Of a DNA stretch of 58,000 bases, positions 32,723 to 45,052 are shown piece by piece. The notes under the pieces were generated by a model. The model worked only from the letters and a program-made list of their open reading frames with translations, was not told the origin of the DNA and searched no databases. Position 1 is the stretch's first letter; each line of letters starts with the position of its first letter. The DNA is from Cryptomeria japonica (lineage: Eukaryota; Streptophyta; Pinopsida; Cupressales; Cupressaceae), in contig NC_081407.1 in the NCBI RefSeq assembly GCF_030272615.1, positions 435,278,730 to 435,336,729 of the forward strand, in the 5' to 3' direction. Made by a program: the position numbers and the translations under genes.

Positions 32723-33142
32723 GGTGTATTTGCTCAAAGTGAACCGACATGTAGCTATGGGAACCGGCACATGGAAGCATTGTATGGCTACCGGTTGGTA
32801 GGTAGTTTCCACTTCAGGATTTCTGGTTGGAGTACCTCAAGCCTGTGTGACTCAATCGGTGATCTTTGTGTGATGAGTTAGCAGTATAATGGAGAACAGA
32901 TTGTGTTGCCACATAAGCCTTGTGCATGTGAAGGATCTTGCATGAAGAAGACTATTCCTATCTACCTCGGGAATGTGCGAAGTTTGTCAAACGGTGATAA
33001 CACGTGATGAGTTATCAGTCGCCATGAAATCGGTGGATAATGGACAATGGAGAATGTCTTGAGATCGATTCAAGATTGTTGCATTTAATGCAGTATGATT
33101 CAACGGTCAGGATTGAACCGCTTGAATTGCTTAACCTAACAG

Positions 33143-33175
33143 GTTTAGGGTTTAGGGTTTAGGGTTTAGGGTTTT
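33143..33175 (+). repeat. (TTTAGGG)4 in the 5' LTR of Copia A
   Basis: Four uninterrupted plant telomere-type units, against two in the 3' LTR at 54,118-54,136. The difference shows slippage since insertion. Confidence 0.9.
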
Positions 33176-34174
33176 TGCTACCGACCTGTCTATTTCCTAT
33201 AAGGTCAATGTTGTGTTTCTTTCTAAGGTTGTTGGAAAAAGTTGTGTGTGTGTATCCAAGGGAAGTGATACATGATTCTTGCCAGACCAAAGGAGAGAAG
33301 AGATACCTGCAAAGTGAATGTGCAGAAGGTGAAGAGGAGCCAAAACGGATCTGCATTAGCATTGAGTGCTTTTACCAAATCATTATAATTCCTATTGATC
33401 TTTAACCACTTCAATAGTTGTGAAATCCCTTAACAGGGTAGCCTTAACCGGCTTGATACAAATCCCTTAACAGGGTAACTTTAACTGGCTTGATTCAAAT
33501 CCCTTAACAGGGTAACTCGAAGTTATTGAGTTCTGGGAAGCTATAGAGCTCTAGAGATCCTTTAGCTATTGACTTCTTGAAATCCTCTAACAAGGTAACC
33601 CTAACCGGGTATTGTAGCCATCCCTTAACTGGGGGATCCCTAACAGGATCAGTTCCTAGCAGAACCTATTGTAATGTCTTTAACCAGACAAGGCTCCTAA
33701 CAGAGCAGAATTCTAAAAAGTTCAAAAGCAGCTTGTGGGTATTCATCCCCACTGTGGTTTTTCCCAGTTGGGTTTCCACGTGAAAAATATGTGTGTCATG
33801 TGTGATGCTTTTATCTTGTGATGCTTCGTTATTACCTGTTGAGCATATGATGGTTCTGTGTTTTATGCCTGTCTATAAAACATATTGAACTAACTGTTGT
33901 GAAGATCTGATGATAGTTTACCTATTCATGCATGAGGGTGTAATGGTACTATAGTATTGAGCTAAGAGGAAAGCTTAGTGAGTGACCGGTTTATGATTGG
34001 TTTAGTTATTTTGGGTCTTACTGGTTGCACTCTGTTTCAACTAGTATCACTGCTTGCCAGTCATTTGAAGTATTTGCTGTCAAACCGGTTTTGGACTGTA
34101 TTTGTGTTTGTACTGATTCACCCCCCCCTCTCAGTACCGGTTTGGTACTATTCATTCATCATTGAGTTATCAAT

Positions 34175-34190
34175 TGGTATCAGAGTGCTC
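34175..34190 (+). other. Primer-binding site of Copia A
   Basis: TGGTATCAGAGTGCTC lies two bases after the LTR's terminal CA and matches the 3' end of initiator methionine tRNA over its first twelve bases. Confidence 0.9.
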
Positions 34191-34241
34191 TAGGTCCTCT
34201 GTGTTGTAAGCTTAACCGCTTGAGGTAAAGATCCCAATCAA

Positions 34242-36301
34242 ATGATGAAGAGGGAAGGTCCAAAGTTTAACAGGGAAAATCTCGGTATATGGAAAGATAG
34301 GATGAAGATATTCATCAAAAGCATGGGTGCTCAACACTGGATTTATGTTGAGAATGTCTATGTTGTCCCTACCGGTACACTCACCGATGACCAAAAGAGA
34401 GAGATACAAGAAAATGGGCAAGTCATGGAAGCCCTCATTAGTAGTCTATCTGACATTGAGTTTATTGATGTTCAGGACAAGGTAAATCCCAAAGAGGTAT
34501 GGGATGCTCTTGAAAATATCTATGGTGGTGATGAACATGTAAAACAGGCTAAGGAAGAAAGCTTGAGAGGGAAGTTTGAAGATATGCAGATGGTTGAAGG
34601 TGAGACCATTCAACAGTATGGAATAAGAATCAAAATGGTTGTTGGAGAAATCAAGAGTGCAGGTGGTAAAATAGAAGATTCCACTGTGGTAAGCAAAGTC
34701 CTGAGATCCCTATTGCCGATCTATACAATAAGGGTTGTTGCTATTCAGGAGCTGAGATCAATAGACAATACTAAGGTATCCTTGGATTCCATCATAGCCA
34801 AGCTGACAGCCTATGAGCTAAATAGTTTTGATGGAAGTGTTCGAAAGACTAAATTAGCATTTAAAGCCTCTGCTATACCATCCAGAAAAGGAAAAGAAGC
34901 TAGCACTAGTGGTGAACCTAGTCAGAGTAGAGAAATGAATGATGAGGAGATTCTGATGGCATTTGAAGCTCTCCTTGCCAGGAAGCTTCCTAAAGGAACC
35001 GGTAAATACAAAGGTAAGCTACCTTTGAAATGCTTTTCTTGTAACCAGATAGGAAATATTGCTATAAACTGTCCTAATGGCAATAACAAGGACAAACCAG
35101 AAAGGTTCAGGAAATTCAAAGGAGGAAATTGGAGAAACTGTTTTGTGGCAGTTGATGAAGGTGTCACATATGAGGAATCAGAAGATGAAGAGAATGAAGA
35201 CATTGTGTTTGTTGCTATAAAGGAAGATGTGGCAGACAAGAAGGCTCTTGTCTCCCAGTTTGATAATTCCAATGAGTGGATCATTGACAATGGCTGTTCT
35301 CACCATATGACAAGTGACCAAAGCAAGTTTCTATCCTTGGAGGAGTATGATGGTGGTGTGGTTCACTTTGGCAATGATGCACCATGCATGGTCAAAGGCA
35401 GAGGGTCCATCTCTTTGAATGGAAAGAGCAGTGCTGACAATGTGTATTGGGTTGATGGTCTCAGACACAACCTTCTAAGTGTTGCCCAGCTAAATGACAG
35501 TGGCCTCACTCTGGAATTCAAGAATGGAGTTTGCAGAATCAAAGGAAAAGATGGTGAATTGGTGGCCATTGGCATGCAGACCAAAGGTAACCTATTTCAT
35601 CTGAATGCAAATATAAGTACATGTCTTTTGGCTAAGCTTGATGATAGCTGGATATGGCATAGGAGACTCTGCCATGTAAATTTTGATAACATTGTGAAGG
35701 CTAGTAAGATCAAGGAAGTTAGAGGGTTGCCAGTGCTAAGCAAACTGGATAATACCTTGTGTAGAGAGTGTCAACTAGGGAAAATGTCTTCCTCAACCTT
35801 TAAAAGTAAATCTTTCACTGCTGACAACTTGCTTGATCTTGTGCATACTGATTTGTGTGGTCCTATGAAAACTAGAAGTGTGCAGGGTGATAGGTACTTC
35901 ATGATTCTCACTGATGACTACTCAAGAATGATGTGGGTCACATTCTTGAAAGACAAGTTTGAAGCTTTTATGAAATTCAAAGCTTTCAAAGCATTAGTGG
36001 AGAAGGAAAGCGGTAAAAGGATCAAGTGTCTCAGAACTGATCAAGGAGGGGAATTCACTTCCGATGAATTCAACAAGTATTGTGAAGAATTTGGCATCAA
36101 AAGGCAACTGTTTGCCCCCTGGACTCCATAGCAGAATGGCCTAGCAGAGAGGAATAACCGGACTGTGGTTGAAGCAGCTAGAACCATGTTGATTCAAGGA
36201 AAGGTAGCTCACACCTTTTGGAGAGAAGCGGTGAGCACTGCAGTCTACACTATGAACTGGGTACTCATCAAGAAAGGTAAGGACAAAACTCCTTATGAGT
36301 A
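34242..36301 (+). pseudogene. Copia A gag, protease and integrase
   Basis: A 629-codon frame opens MMKREGPKFNRENLGIWKDR. Gag spans about residues 1-260 and ends in a zinc knuckle CFSCNQIGNIAINC, where Asn replaces the zinc-binding His. The protease motif is WIIDNGCSHHMT, DNG in place of DSG. Pre-integrase (WHRRLCHVNF, CRECQLGK) and integrase (DLVHTDLCGP, LRTDQGGEF) follow. A TAG at 36,129-36,131, one change from CAG, stops the frame just before QNGLAERNN, which carries the catalytic Glu. About 40 residues appear deleted near 36,300, where integrase tail jumps to the hinge region. Confidence 0.95.
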
Positions 36302-38241
36302 TTGGACAAAGCTAAATGTGATGAGGGAATATTCTTAGGATATTCCACCAAGAGTAAAGCTCTCAAGTGTTACAACAATAGGACTCAGAGAATTATGGAA
36401 AGTGTCAATGTAAGAGTTGATGAATCCTCTGAGAAAACTAAGGAAACTGGCAGTGAGCAAGCTGTAAATGAACCGGTTGCAACCTTTTGGGAATTGGTTG
36501 TCAGTCAACCAAGTACCAGTAACAGTGTTCCTGAACCAATGAATGCTGATATTGATGAAGATGAGGATGAAGAGGAAAAGCAAGAAGAACCAGTCAAGAC
36601 CATTCCTCGGTATGTGAAGCTGAATCATGATCCTAAGCAGATCATAGGAGATAAGGATGCAGGAATCCTTACAAGAAGAAAGGTCAGAGAAAACTCATGT
36701 ATGATCTCTGAATTTGAGCCTAAATCATTCAAAGAGGCTCATAAAGATGGAGACTGGATCAAGGCAATGGAGGAGGAACTTGACCAGATAGAGAAAAATG
36801 GTACGTGGTCCTTGGTACCCAGACCAGAGCATAAAAATGTCATTGGCACCAAATGGGTGTTCAGAAACAAGTTGAATGAGGATGGCACAGTGATTAGGAA
36901 TACAGCCAGATTGGTGTGCAAAGGATATGCTCAAGAAGAAGGAGAAGACTATGGAGAAACCTTTGCTCCTATAGCCAGATTGGAAGGAGTTCGTATGCTT
37001 CTTGCATATGCACCTTTTAAAGGGTTCAAAGTATATCAAATGGATGTAAAATCTGCATTCCTAAATGGTGTACTTGAAGAGGAGGTGTATATAGAGCAAC
37101 CAAATGAGCTTTCCCTATTTGAAGACAGTGATATGGTGTGCAGGCTACATAAAGCCTTATATGGTCTAAAGCAAGCACCTAGGGCATGGTATGAGCGCCT
37201 ACATTCCCATCTTGTGAAGATTGGATTTGAGAGAACAAGTGAAGATAGCAATATCTACTTGAAGTCTAAAGGAGATCAGATCCTGATCTGTGAGGTTTTT
37301 GTTGATGACATTATCTTTGGTGGAGATGACAAAATGAGTCATGAGTTTGTTGATGAGATGAAGAAAGAGTTTGAGACGTCACTCATAGGGGAGATTAAGT
37401 TCTTCATTGGACTGTAGATCCAGTAGATGAAAGATGGAATCTTTATCACTCAGTCCAAATATGTCAAAGAGGTGTTGAAGACCTTTGGCATGGAAGATAG
37501 CAAACCGGTTGGTACACCGATGGTGACCGGTTGCAAATTGTCAAAAGAGGATGATTCCGCACTAGTTGATGAGAAGGAATACCAATCAATGATTGGTAAG
37601 TTGCATTATGTAGTGCATAGCAAACCGGATATTGCACATGCAGTTGGCATTACTGCAAGGTTCCAGAAAAGTCCAAGAGAATCCCACTTGATTGCAGTCA
37701 AGCGGATTCTTGGGTATCTGAAGGGAACTGTTGACTATGGATTGTGGTACCCATACAGCAATGATTTCAATCTGAAAGTATTCACAGATGCTGATTGGGT
37801 AGGTAATGTGGATGACCGGAAAAGCACAACCGGTGGTGCATTCTTTCTCAGCGGTAGACTGGTCTCATGGATGAGTAAAAAGTAGAGTTGTATCTCTCAG
37901 TCTACAACGGAAGTGGAGTATGTTGCAGTTTTCATGAACTGCACTCAAATAATCTAGATGAAGCATGTTTTAAATGGCTTCAAAATCCATATATCTGAAC
38001 CGGTAAGTATATTCTGTGATAACACAAGTGCTATCAATATCTCAAAGAATCCAGCTTTACATTCTAGAACCAAGCATTTTGAGCTTAAGTATCATTTCTT
38101 GAGGGAAAAGTTTCAGAATAAAGAGAACATGTTTCCAGTAAGGAGTAGTTCGCAGACATATTCAGCAAGCCTCTCCCAAAGACTACATTTGTGCACTTAA
38201 GAGGTGAATTGGGGGTACTGCCCCTTCAGGAGGTGAACTAA
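36302..38241 (+). pseudogene. Copia A reverse transcriptase and RNase H
   Basis: The frame has an acidic hinge (DIDEDEDEEEKQEEP), [47 protein letters not shown] and a VFVDD box (about 37,300) in place of the usual YVDD. Later come the Copia marker MIGKLHYVVHSKPDIAHAV, and RNase H with FTDADWVGN, QSTTEVEY and FCDNTSAIN. Stops at 37,415, 37,424, 37,883 and 37,955 each fit a single CAG or TGG transition. After a frameshift near 38,140 the C-terminus reads PLPKTTFVHLRGELGVLPLQ to TAA at 38,239. Confidence 0.95.
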
Positions 38242-38413
38242 AAGTATTTGTTCCACATCAGTCAAGTATTGCATAGTCGAATTTTTTGTTGATTGATGTG
38301 TTGAAGGATGCTACTCCTCAAGGGGAGCAGCATAATGGAACAGGGATGCTTGTGCCTCCACTTTGGCATTGTTGTCAAAGGAGTAGAAGGAGTGAAGCGG
38401 GAAAGATATCTAC
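38242..38413 (+). other. 3' untranslated region of Copia A
   Basis: The sequence between the pol stop and the polypurine tract has no further gene. Confidence 0.7.
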
Positions 38414-38428
38414 AGAAAATGGGGGAGA
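38414..38428 (+). other. Polypurine tract of Copia A
   Basis: AGAAAATGGGGGAGA should be followed by the 3' LTR's TGTTGGCATT. Instead it runs straight into Gypsy C LTR sequence. GAGA is shared by both sides of the join. Confidence 0.8.
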
Positions 38429-39471
38429 CACATGGGTTACATGAGGGTTAAGTTAAGGGTCAAAGTCCTTAACCATGGGTGCAAGTGGAATTAACCATTA
38501 ATGGTCATGTAAGAGCCATAAGTGGCTCGGAAGACTTTAGAGGTTAATTTGTTGAACACACAAAGCTTTAATTGCTTTTCAAAGACTTTGGAGTCTTTGA
38601 GAAGTGACTCCAATTTGCTTAGGAATGTGACAATATTTAGGGGATGGATTAGGTTAATTAGGAAGGGTTTAGAAGAATCTAGAAGGGGTTTAGGCATGCA
38701 AGTGGATTTTGTAGGAAAATGCAAGTGGGAGAAATTTTGATATTTTCAATTAAAATAAAATCATTTATTTCAATTAAATGGTGTAATTTGCATTTGGATA
38801 AATATTCAAATAAATATTAATTTATTTAAATGAGAAAATGGAAGATAAAGTATTAAAATGCTTGAAGACTTTGAGAGAAACCATTAAAGGCTTGAAGACT
38901 TTAAGGAAAACCATTAAAGTCTTAAGAAGACTATAGAAGGAAGCCATCAAGTTTGAAGACTTTAAGGGAAACCATTAAAGGTTTCAAGTGGGTGAGGATA
39001 AATAGGATTTTAAATAAATAATTTATTTAAAATAGTTGTGCAACTTGCTTTTGTAGGAAAATACAAGTGGGTGGAGGATAAAGGTGATTTAAATAAATTA
39101 TTTATTTAAAATAATTGTGCAACTTGCATTTGTAGGAAAATACAAGTGGGTGGAGGATAAAGGTGATTTAAATAAATGTTAATTTATTTAAATGTGAGAG
39201 GTGGGATTTTGGGGGATTTAAATAAATATTAATTTATTTAAATGTGAGAGAATATTTAATTAAATAAATATGATTTATTTATTTAATTAATGGTCTGAAT
39301 TTGGTTAAGTGAATTAAATCAAATAAATTGAATAATTTATTTAATTAATAGGAGAAGAGGGTTAAGATGAATTAATTAAATATTAATTTAATTAATTATT
39401 AATTGATGGTTAAATAATCAAATAAATACTAAGTATTCATTTAATTAAGTGGACAGATTTATGTGACTACA
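38429..39471 (-). repeat. 3' LTR of Gypsy C, truncated to its U3 part
   Basis: It aligns with 52,452-53,478 with about a dozen substitutions and one indel of about 16 bp. It starts TGTAGTCACAT on the minus strand after a purine-rich tract. The remaining 607 bp or so present in the other LTR (51,845-52,451), including its TATA box, are missing here. Confidence 0.9.
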
Positions 39472-39485
39472 TTTTCCCCTCATTG
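39472..39485 (-). other. Polypurine tract of Gypsy C
   Basis: The minus strand reads CAATGAGGGGAAAA immediately before TGTAGTCAC, the start of the 3' LTR. Confidence 0.85.
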
Positions 39486-41849
39486 AGACGGTGCAGTTTA
39501 TCGCGTCGTTTCAAAGAAAGAAAAATAGGTGTGAAGAAATGCCCCATAAAATGTAAATTTAATGGGTGGTATGCCCCCTCGAGAGATGGGCCGAATTTTT
39601 TTTTTGAAAAATCGGGCAATCTCTCGAAAAAGAATGAAAAGTGGAGGGGAGGTAGAATAGAAGAAATTAGAACTAATGATGAAAGAATGGGAGAAAATGG
39701 AGTGAATATGAAGAAACAACAAGTCAGTGAGTACCCTGAGGTCATGCAAGAGATACATAGTAGATGTAGTGTGGGGTTTGGATTGATGCTATACAATTGA
39801 TCAAAATTGGTTGGACAATCTGGTGCAATCGGTTTAATTGCCTCGGTCAAGTCAAAGCGTGATAGTTGATGTCAGTTGGTCGCTTGGACATGATAAAGTC
39901 TGAGTAAGTGAATCAAAGTGACCTGATGTGACTTAGACAATTGATGTAATTGCCCAATGAAGTCAAGGTATATGAAGCAAAATACTCGTTGAGATGTAGA
40001 CAATTGATGTAATTGTCCGTTGGATTGTGTTTGATTGGTTGACCAATTGATAGTGTGTGTGCATGTGATGGATGGTTGTGGGGAATCATGGCAACCCCGT
40101 TGAGACTAGGTCATTGTGATAAATGTATGATGTAGTCTAGGATTACCATAATCGATTACCTATTGAGACCCGAAGATACTTGATCAGAGTATCTATTGAT
40201 AGTCTAGGTGTGTGGCAGTCGATGTATCTGTGTAGACAGAGTAACTGGCTTAATTTTGTGGATGAGTGAGGATGGGAAGCGATGAAGGGATTAGGATGAT
40301 GTTGATGATCAAGACAGGGAGGGTGAGGGGGGATTTGATGTTAGATAGAAGATATGGAGGACTAGGACTGAGTCCTATGGAAGAAGACAAGTAAAATAGA
40401 GTATGCATTATTATGACTATGTATGCATGATATGCAGCTATTATGAATGTATGGATGGGTGGAATGCAACGAAATGCAATATATACAGATGAGATAGAAT
40501 GACGATCCATGGTGCTTTATTTTTCATCATTGAGCTTTAAAATGTTGTAAGAAAATACAAGCAACTTGACATAAAGATTCAAGATGACCAAAGTATTTCT
40601 TACATGGATTTTGATATAGCAAGTTAATATAAGCAACTTGATATAATGGATCAAGTTGACCTGAGTATTGCTTGCAGAACAGACAAGGATTATCTCCTTT
40701 CATGCATGACTTGGATCGTCCTCCTTGATCTTAGGCTGATCATATCCTGAGACAAGTGCATACTGTAATAAGAGATAAAATCTTTATCCAGTTTGGATGA
40801 GTTAGGAGGAACCAAAGAAAGAGCATTGTACCTGCAAACAAACAATATATAAATAAAGAACAAAGAATATGGATCCTTGGTAATGGTTCATGCTCATATG
40901 GTCAAGGTATACGATGTAGTCAGCAAGCCGTAGTGATCTATGACTATATTTTTGCCTATGATCACATAGCTTAGTGAACTTCCCACGTAGACACCATTAG
41001 TACATGCCCCGGAACTTCATCGGAAGTAATGCGCAAACGATACAAAACAATGCTGAAAGATCGTGATACAGATAAACAAATGATTGTACTCACAAATCAA
41101 CCATGTATTTGATAGCTTAACATAATTTTCTTGTCAAAGAAAACGTCACTTTTGTCTTTGTTTTTGTAAGGAAGGATGCATCCTTGTTGAAGACAGTTTT
41201 GAGTGTTGATGTTGATTGTGTGATCGATTGATAAGTGGTCATTTTGTGGAGTATATCACAATGTTTGTTTGGTATCTGCACGGATGAGTATGTACAAGGT
41301 GTTGCCATGTTTTTGTGTAATTTTCAATGGTTTTTTCGATGTTTTGGATTTTGTGGAATAGTTTTGAATGTTTTTGGATTTTGCGAGACCCTTTTGAATG
41401 TTTTTGGATTTTGTGAGACATTTTTGAATGTTTTTGCCAATGAATCATAAGTAATGTAGAATCCACTTCCATCATCTAGATTTTAAGGGTATTGCCCCCA
41501 AGTGTAGACATGACTATGAAAAAAAGTGGGATGCAAGACGCATGAAGTACTATCTTTGATTACAGATCAAATAACAAGCCATGGTTTGGATGGATGGATG
41601 TGTGTATGTATGAATGTGATCACAACAAGCCTGAAAGATACTGGAGCCATTATCTTTACGAGTGGTGCCTTTTTGCGAGGTTTTCACCATCGCACTTACC
41701 CAAGGTGCCACCGGAGCGGTTGTTCACCATTTGGATGCATGATTTTTCTTTGCTTTTTTTTTTTTGAATGTTTTTGTATTTCTTCAAGACATTTTCTGAA
41801 TGTTTTTGGTATTTTCTAGTATGCAGGGGAGCTTGATGCTCTGTACAGC
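39486..41849 (-). other. Long non-coding 3' region of Gypsy C
   Basis: About 2.4 kb lies between integrase and LTR with no recognised domain on either strand. It holds GACAATTGATGTAATTG repeats near 39,938 and 39,998 and a 30-bp repeat near 41,330. Tat-lineage elements often have extra sequence or an antisense ORF here. The longest antisense ORFs (105 and 97 codons) show no motif. Confidence 0.6.
41339..41437. repeat. 30-bp tandem repeat, about 3 copies
   Basis: The unit GTTTTTGGATTTTGxGAGAC plus xxTTTTGAAT repeats with period 30. Related words recur near 41,765-41,815. Confidence 0.75.
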
Positions 41850-42932
41850 TTAGGTATAAAACTGTTTTAGGTGCATGTGGTTGATTGGATCTGCGAATGG
41901 TTCTCCTTCTGATGTAGCCAACTGATATGCCCCGGACCCGAACACAGCAGTGACAACATATGGGCCCAGCCAGTTTGATTCAAACTTGCCCTGATGTTCT
42001 CTGTTTGGTTGGTTGCGAGGATTCTCTCGTAGAACAAGATCACCTACCTCAAATGTATGAGATCTAACTCGGTGATTGTAGCTTCTACTCATGCACTATT
42101 GATAGGCTTTGAGGTGATTGTATGCAGCTTATCTTTTCTCATCAAGTAACTCTAAGTCCTGAAGACGGGATACTCTGTAGGCTTCGTTATCGATGAGATT
42201 GTGCAAGGAAACCCATAATGATGGTATCTCGACCTCAATAGGCAAGATAGCTTCTGCACCATAGACCAATGAATAAGGAGTTGCACCTGTAAGGATTCGA
42301 ATGCTAGTTCGATATGCCCATAGTGCTGGATTTAGTTGAACATGCCAGTCACGGTCGGCATCATTGACTGTCTTCTTGAGGATTCTTAATATGTTTTTAT
42401 TTGATGCTTCGGCCTGACCATTGCCTTGTGGGTAATAGGGGGTGGAAAAGTGATGTTGGATGTGAAATTTCTCACAAAGTTCACAGACATCCTGATTTTT
42501 GAAAGGAAGACCGTTATCTGTGATGATGGACATGGGCACACCATACCGACAGATGATGTAGTTGAGGATGAATGAGGCGATCTGCTTGCCGGTGACTTGG
42601 GTAAGTGGAATAGTCTCGATCCACTTTGTGAAATATTTGGTGGCGGTAATAATGAATTTATGGCCATTGGATGAAGATGGATGGATTTTACCCACAAGGT
42701 CAAGACCCCATTGATAGAAAGGCCATGGTGTCATGACTGGTTGCAGTTCCTGGGCTGGTGCATGTATCAGGTCGCCATGAACTTGACATTTCTTGCATGT
42801 TCTGACAAAGTAGTAGGAATCTTTTTCCATAGATGGCCAATAGTATCCATTGTGCAGGAGTTTCTTGGCTAGTGATGGACCACTTGAGTGAGTCCCTCAA
42901 ATTCCTTCATGGACTTCTTCCAAAGCCTTTGT
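41850..42932 (-). pseudogene. Gypsy C integrase
   Basis: On the minus strand the HHCC zinc-binding motif is visible (HEGI, THSSG, CKKCQVHG) across a stop at about 42,898. The catalytic core follows with WGLDLVGKIHP, IITDNGLPF and GNGQAEASNKNIL, giving the D, D and E residues, and a C-terminal GPYVVTAVFGSGAYQL-type domain. The frame ends at a TAG near 41,850 after HMHLKQFYT. Stops near 42,126 and 42,095 are consistent with CAA or CAG changes. Confidence 0.94.
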
Positions 42933-43620
42933 TATCTCACCTTGTTCTAGACATCGAAGGAGAGTACCATCAAGACCGCGTCGGTATAGGGTTTCAACAA
43001 TAATGGTATATTGAGCAGTTTGGCGAATGAAGGTTTTACGTTGGTTATTTGATTGGTTGGGAGGAAGGGTGTGATCATGGAGATAGGTGTAGAACTCACC
43101 GTACCATGGGGATTCAGAACCGACAAGGCGACATATCATCTCAGATTTCGGGATATCATAAGCGGGGATCCAAAACTGTTCTACCAAGAACTCGTAGCGT
43201 GTTGAATTTTGTGGAAGATCTAGGAGAGATGCGATGGTAGCCATAGCGTCAGCAGCTCGATTCTGATCTCTTGGTATCTACTCAAAAGTGATAGTAGTAA
43301 ATGATGTCTTTAGATTGTCCATCATTTGCTTATATGGCATGAGTTTAACATCCTTGGTCTAATATTCATCAATTGCTTGTCGAATGACCAGTTGTGAGTC
43401 ACCATATACTTGTAGTTCTTGTAACTTCCATTGTACGACTAGCCTGAGTCCTGTGATCAAGGCCTCATATTCTGCTATGTAGTTAGTGCATGGAAATGTG
43501 AGCCTGTAAGACTTCGGGATGCTATCACCTTGAGGTGTGATAAACAGAATGCCTGCCTCGAGCCATGCCTAGTGTATGAACCATCAAAGTATAGTTTCCA
43601 GGGTTGTGTTGTTGTGATCA
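42897..43620 (-). pseudogene. Gypsy C second (Tat-type) RNase H domain and linker
   Basis: A second RNase H opens LYFDGSYTRHGS and, after a frameshift near 43,560, continues AEYEALITGLRLVVQW, VYGDSQLVIRQ and PRDQNRAADAMATIASLL. These carry the usual four acidic positions. Stops fall near 43,361 and 43,277. A linker of about 100 residues joins it to integrase. Two RNase H domains in the order RT-RH-aRNH-INT are a known hallmark of Tat-lineage Gypsy elements. Confidence 0.9.
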
Positions 43621-45052
43621 TGAATATCTCTTCATCTAGAAAATTGGAAATGAGAGGATGATCACCTATGAGAGGTGCATCGGCCAACTGATCTACAATA
43701 ACCTGACCTTTGATAGCCTTACGATCCACATACTCGATGTCAAATTCACTTAGAATCATCACCCATTTGGCCAAGCGGCCTGTCAATGCTGCTTTGTTAA
43801 GTAAATACTTGAGTGGATCAATCTTTGCAATGAGTTGTACTTTATGTGTTAACAGATAGTGCCTTAGTTTAGTGGCTGCGAGGATTACTGCTAGGCAAGC
43901 TCGCTCAATAGGTGTGTAATTGAGTTCATAGCCCACTAGTGTGCGAGAGATGTAGTAAACAACACATTCTTTTCCTTCTGCATTATGTTGTGCCAGTAGT
44001 ACACCCAATGCTGTACTTGTTGTTGAGATATAGAGTAACAACAGTCTACTTGGATCTGGTGGGATCAACAATGGTGGTTTCATGAGATAGTCTTTAAGTG
44101 TCTGAAATGCTTGCTGGCATCGGGCATCCCACTGAAAGCGGATGTTCTTGTGTAGCAGGTGTGTGAATGGGTGACACTTATCAGCCAATTGTGCAATGAA
44201 TCTGCGGATAGATTGGAGCCGTCCTTGTAGTGTCCTTGGCTGACTGATATTCTTTGGAGGTGGCATGTCCATGATTTCCTTAACCTTTGTTGGATCGACC
44301 TCAATGCCTTTGCTTGAGACAATGTATCCTAGAAGTTTCCCGGAGGTTACTCCAAAGACACATTTCTTTGGGTTGAGTCGAACATGATATTGTTCCAGTC
44401 TATCAAAGATTCTCTCTAATATGTCCAAATGACCTTCTCTAGTGAGTGATTTTGCTAATAAGTCATCAACATAATCTTCCATTATGGTATGCATCATATC
44501 ATGAAAGATAGTAGTCATTACACGTTGATAGGTCGCTCCTGCATTCTTTAGACCAAAAGGCATTACATTCCAGTAGTATGTGCCCCATGGACATGTGAAG
44601 GTTGTCTTATGTTGATCTTCTGGTGTGATCTTTATTTGATTGTATCCTAAAAAGCCATCCATGAGTGAAAGCATGGCATGTCCTGCTGTCAGGTCTACTA
44701 TGATGTCGATATTTGGTAGGGGGAAGTCATCCTTAGGACATGCCTTATTAAGATCTTTGAAGTCAGTACATATGCGGATGCCCCCTTTTGGTTTGCCGAC
44801 AGGCACAATGTTGGAGATCCAATCTGCATAATCAATTGGTCTAATGAAACCAACATCTAGGAGTTTCTTGAGTTCTGTTTTGACTAGCACTGCAATCTGA
44901 GGATGCATCTTGCGAAGCTTCTGCTTGACAGGTTTGGCTCCTTTTGCTACGGTGAGGTGATGCATGACTAAATTAGGATCAAGCCCAAGCATGTCTGCAT
45001 ATGACCATGCAAAGTTGATCTGACGCTTCTGGAAGAACTCTATAAATTTAGG
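43621..45052 (-). pseudogene. Gypsy C reverse transcriptase and first RNase H
   Basis: The block reads GFIRPIDYADWISNIVPV, GGIRICTDFKDLNKACPKD, HKTTFTCPWGTYYWNVMPFG, the catalytic YVDD (about 44,465) and FLGYNQIKI. The tether and RNase H follow with STTSTALGVLLAQ, VVYYISRTL and LRHYLL. The reading frame is continuous with the upstream protease frame except for one TAG at about 45,050, a single change from CAG. Confidence 0.95.

Larger units (their letters stand above)
32495..34172 (+). repeat. 5' LTR of Copia A
   Basis: TGTTGGCATTATG to GAGTTATCA, 1,678 bp. It contains a 78-bp tandem duplication (32,567-32,722), telomere-like TTTAGGG repeats (33,143-33,175), many AACCGGT words and a C-rich tract CCCCCCCCTCTCAGTACCGG near the end. 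It is abutted by the primer-binding site. Confidence 0.93.

Noticed and set aside
33143-33175. Telomere or chromosome end
   Set aside because: Only four TTTAGGG units lie at a fixed place inside a repeated LTR.
38491-38740. ORFs of 72-78 codons shared by 38,491-38,740 and 52,514-52,781
   Set aside because: They lie in the two LTRs of Gypsy C, so duplication explains the match.
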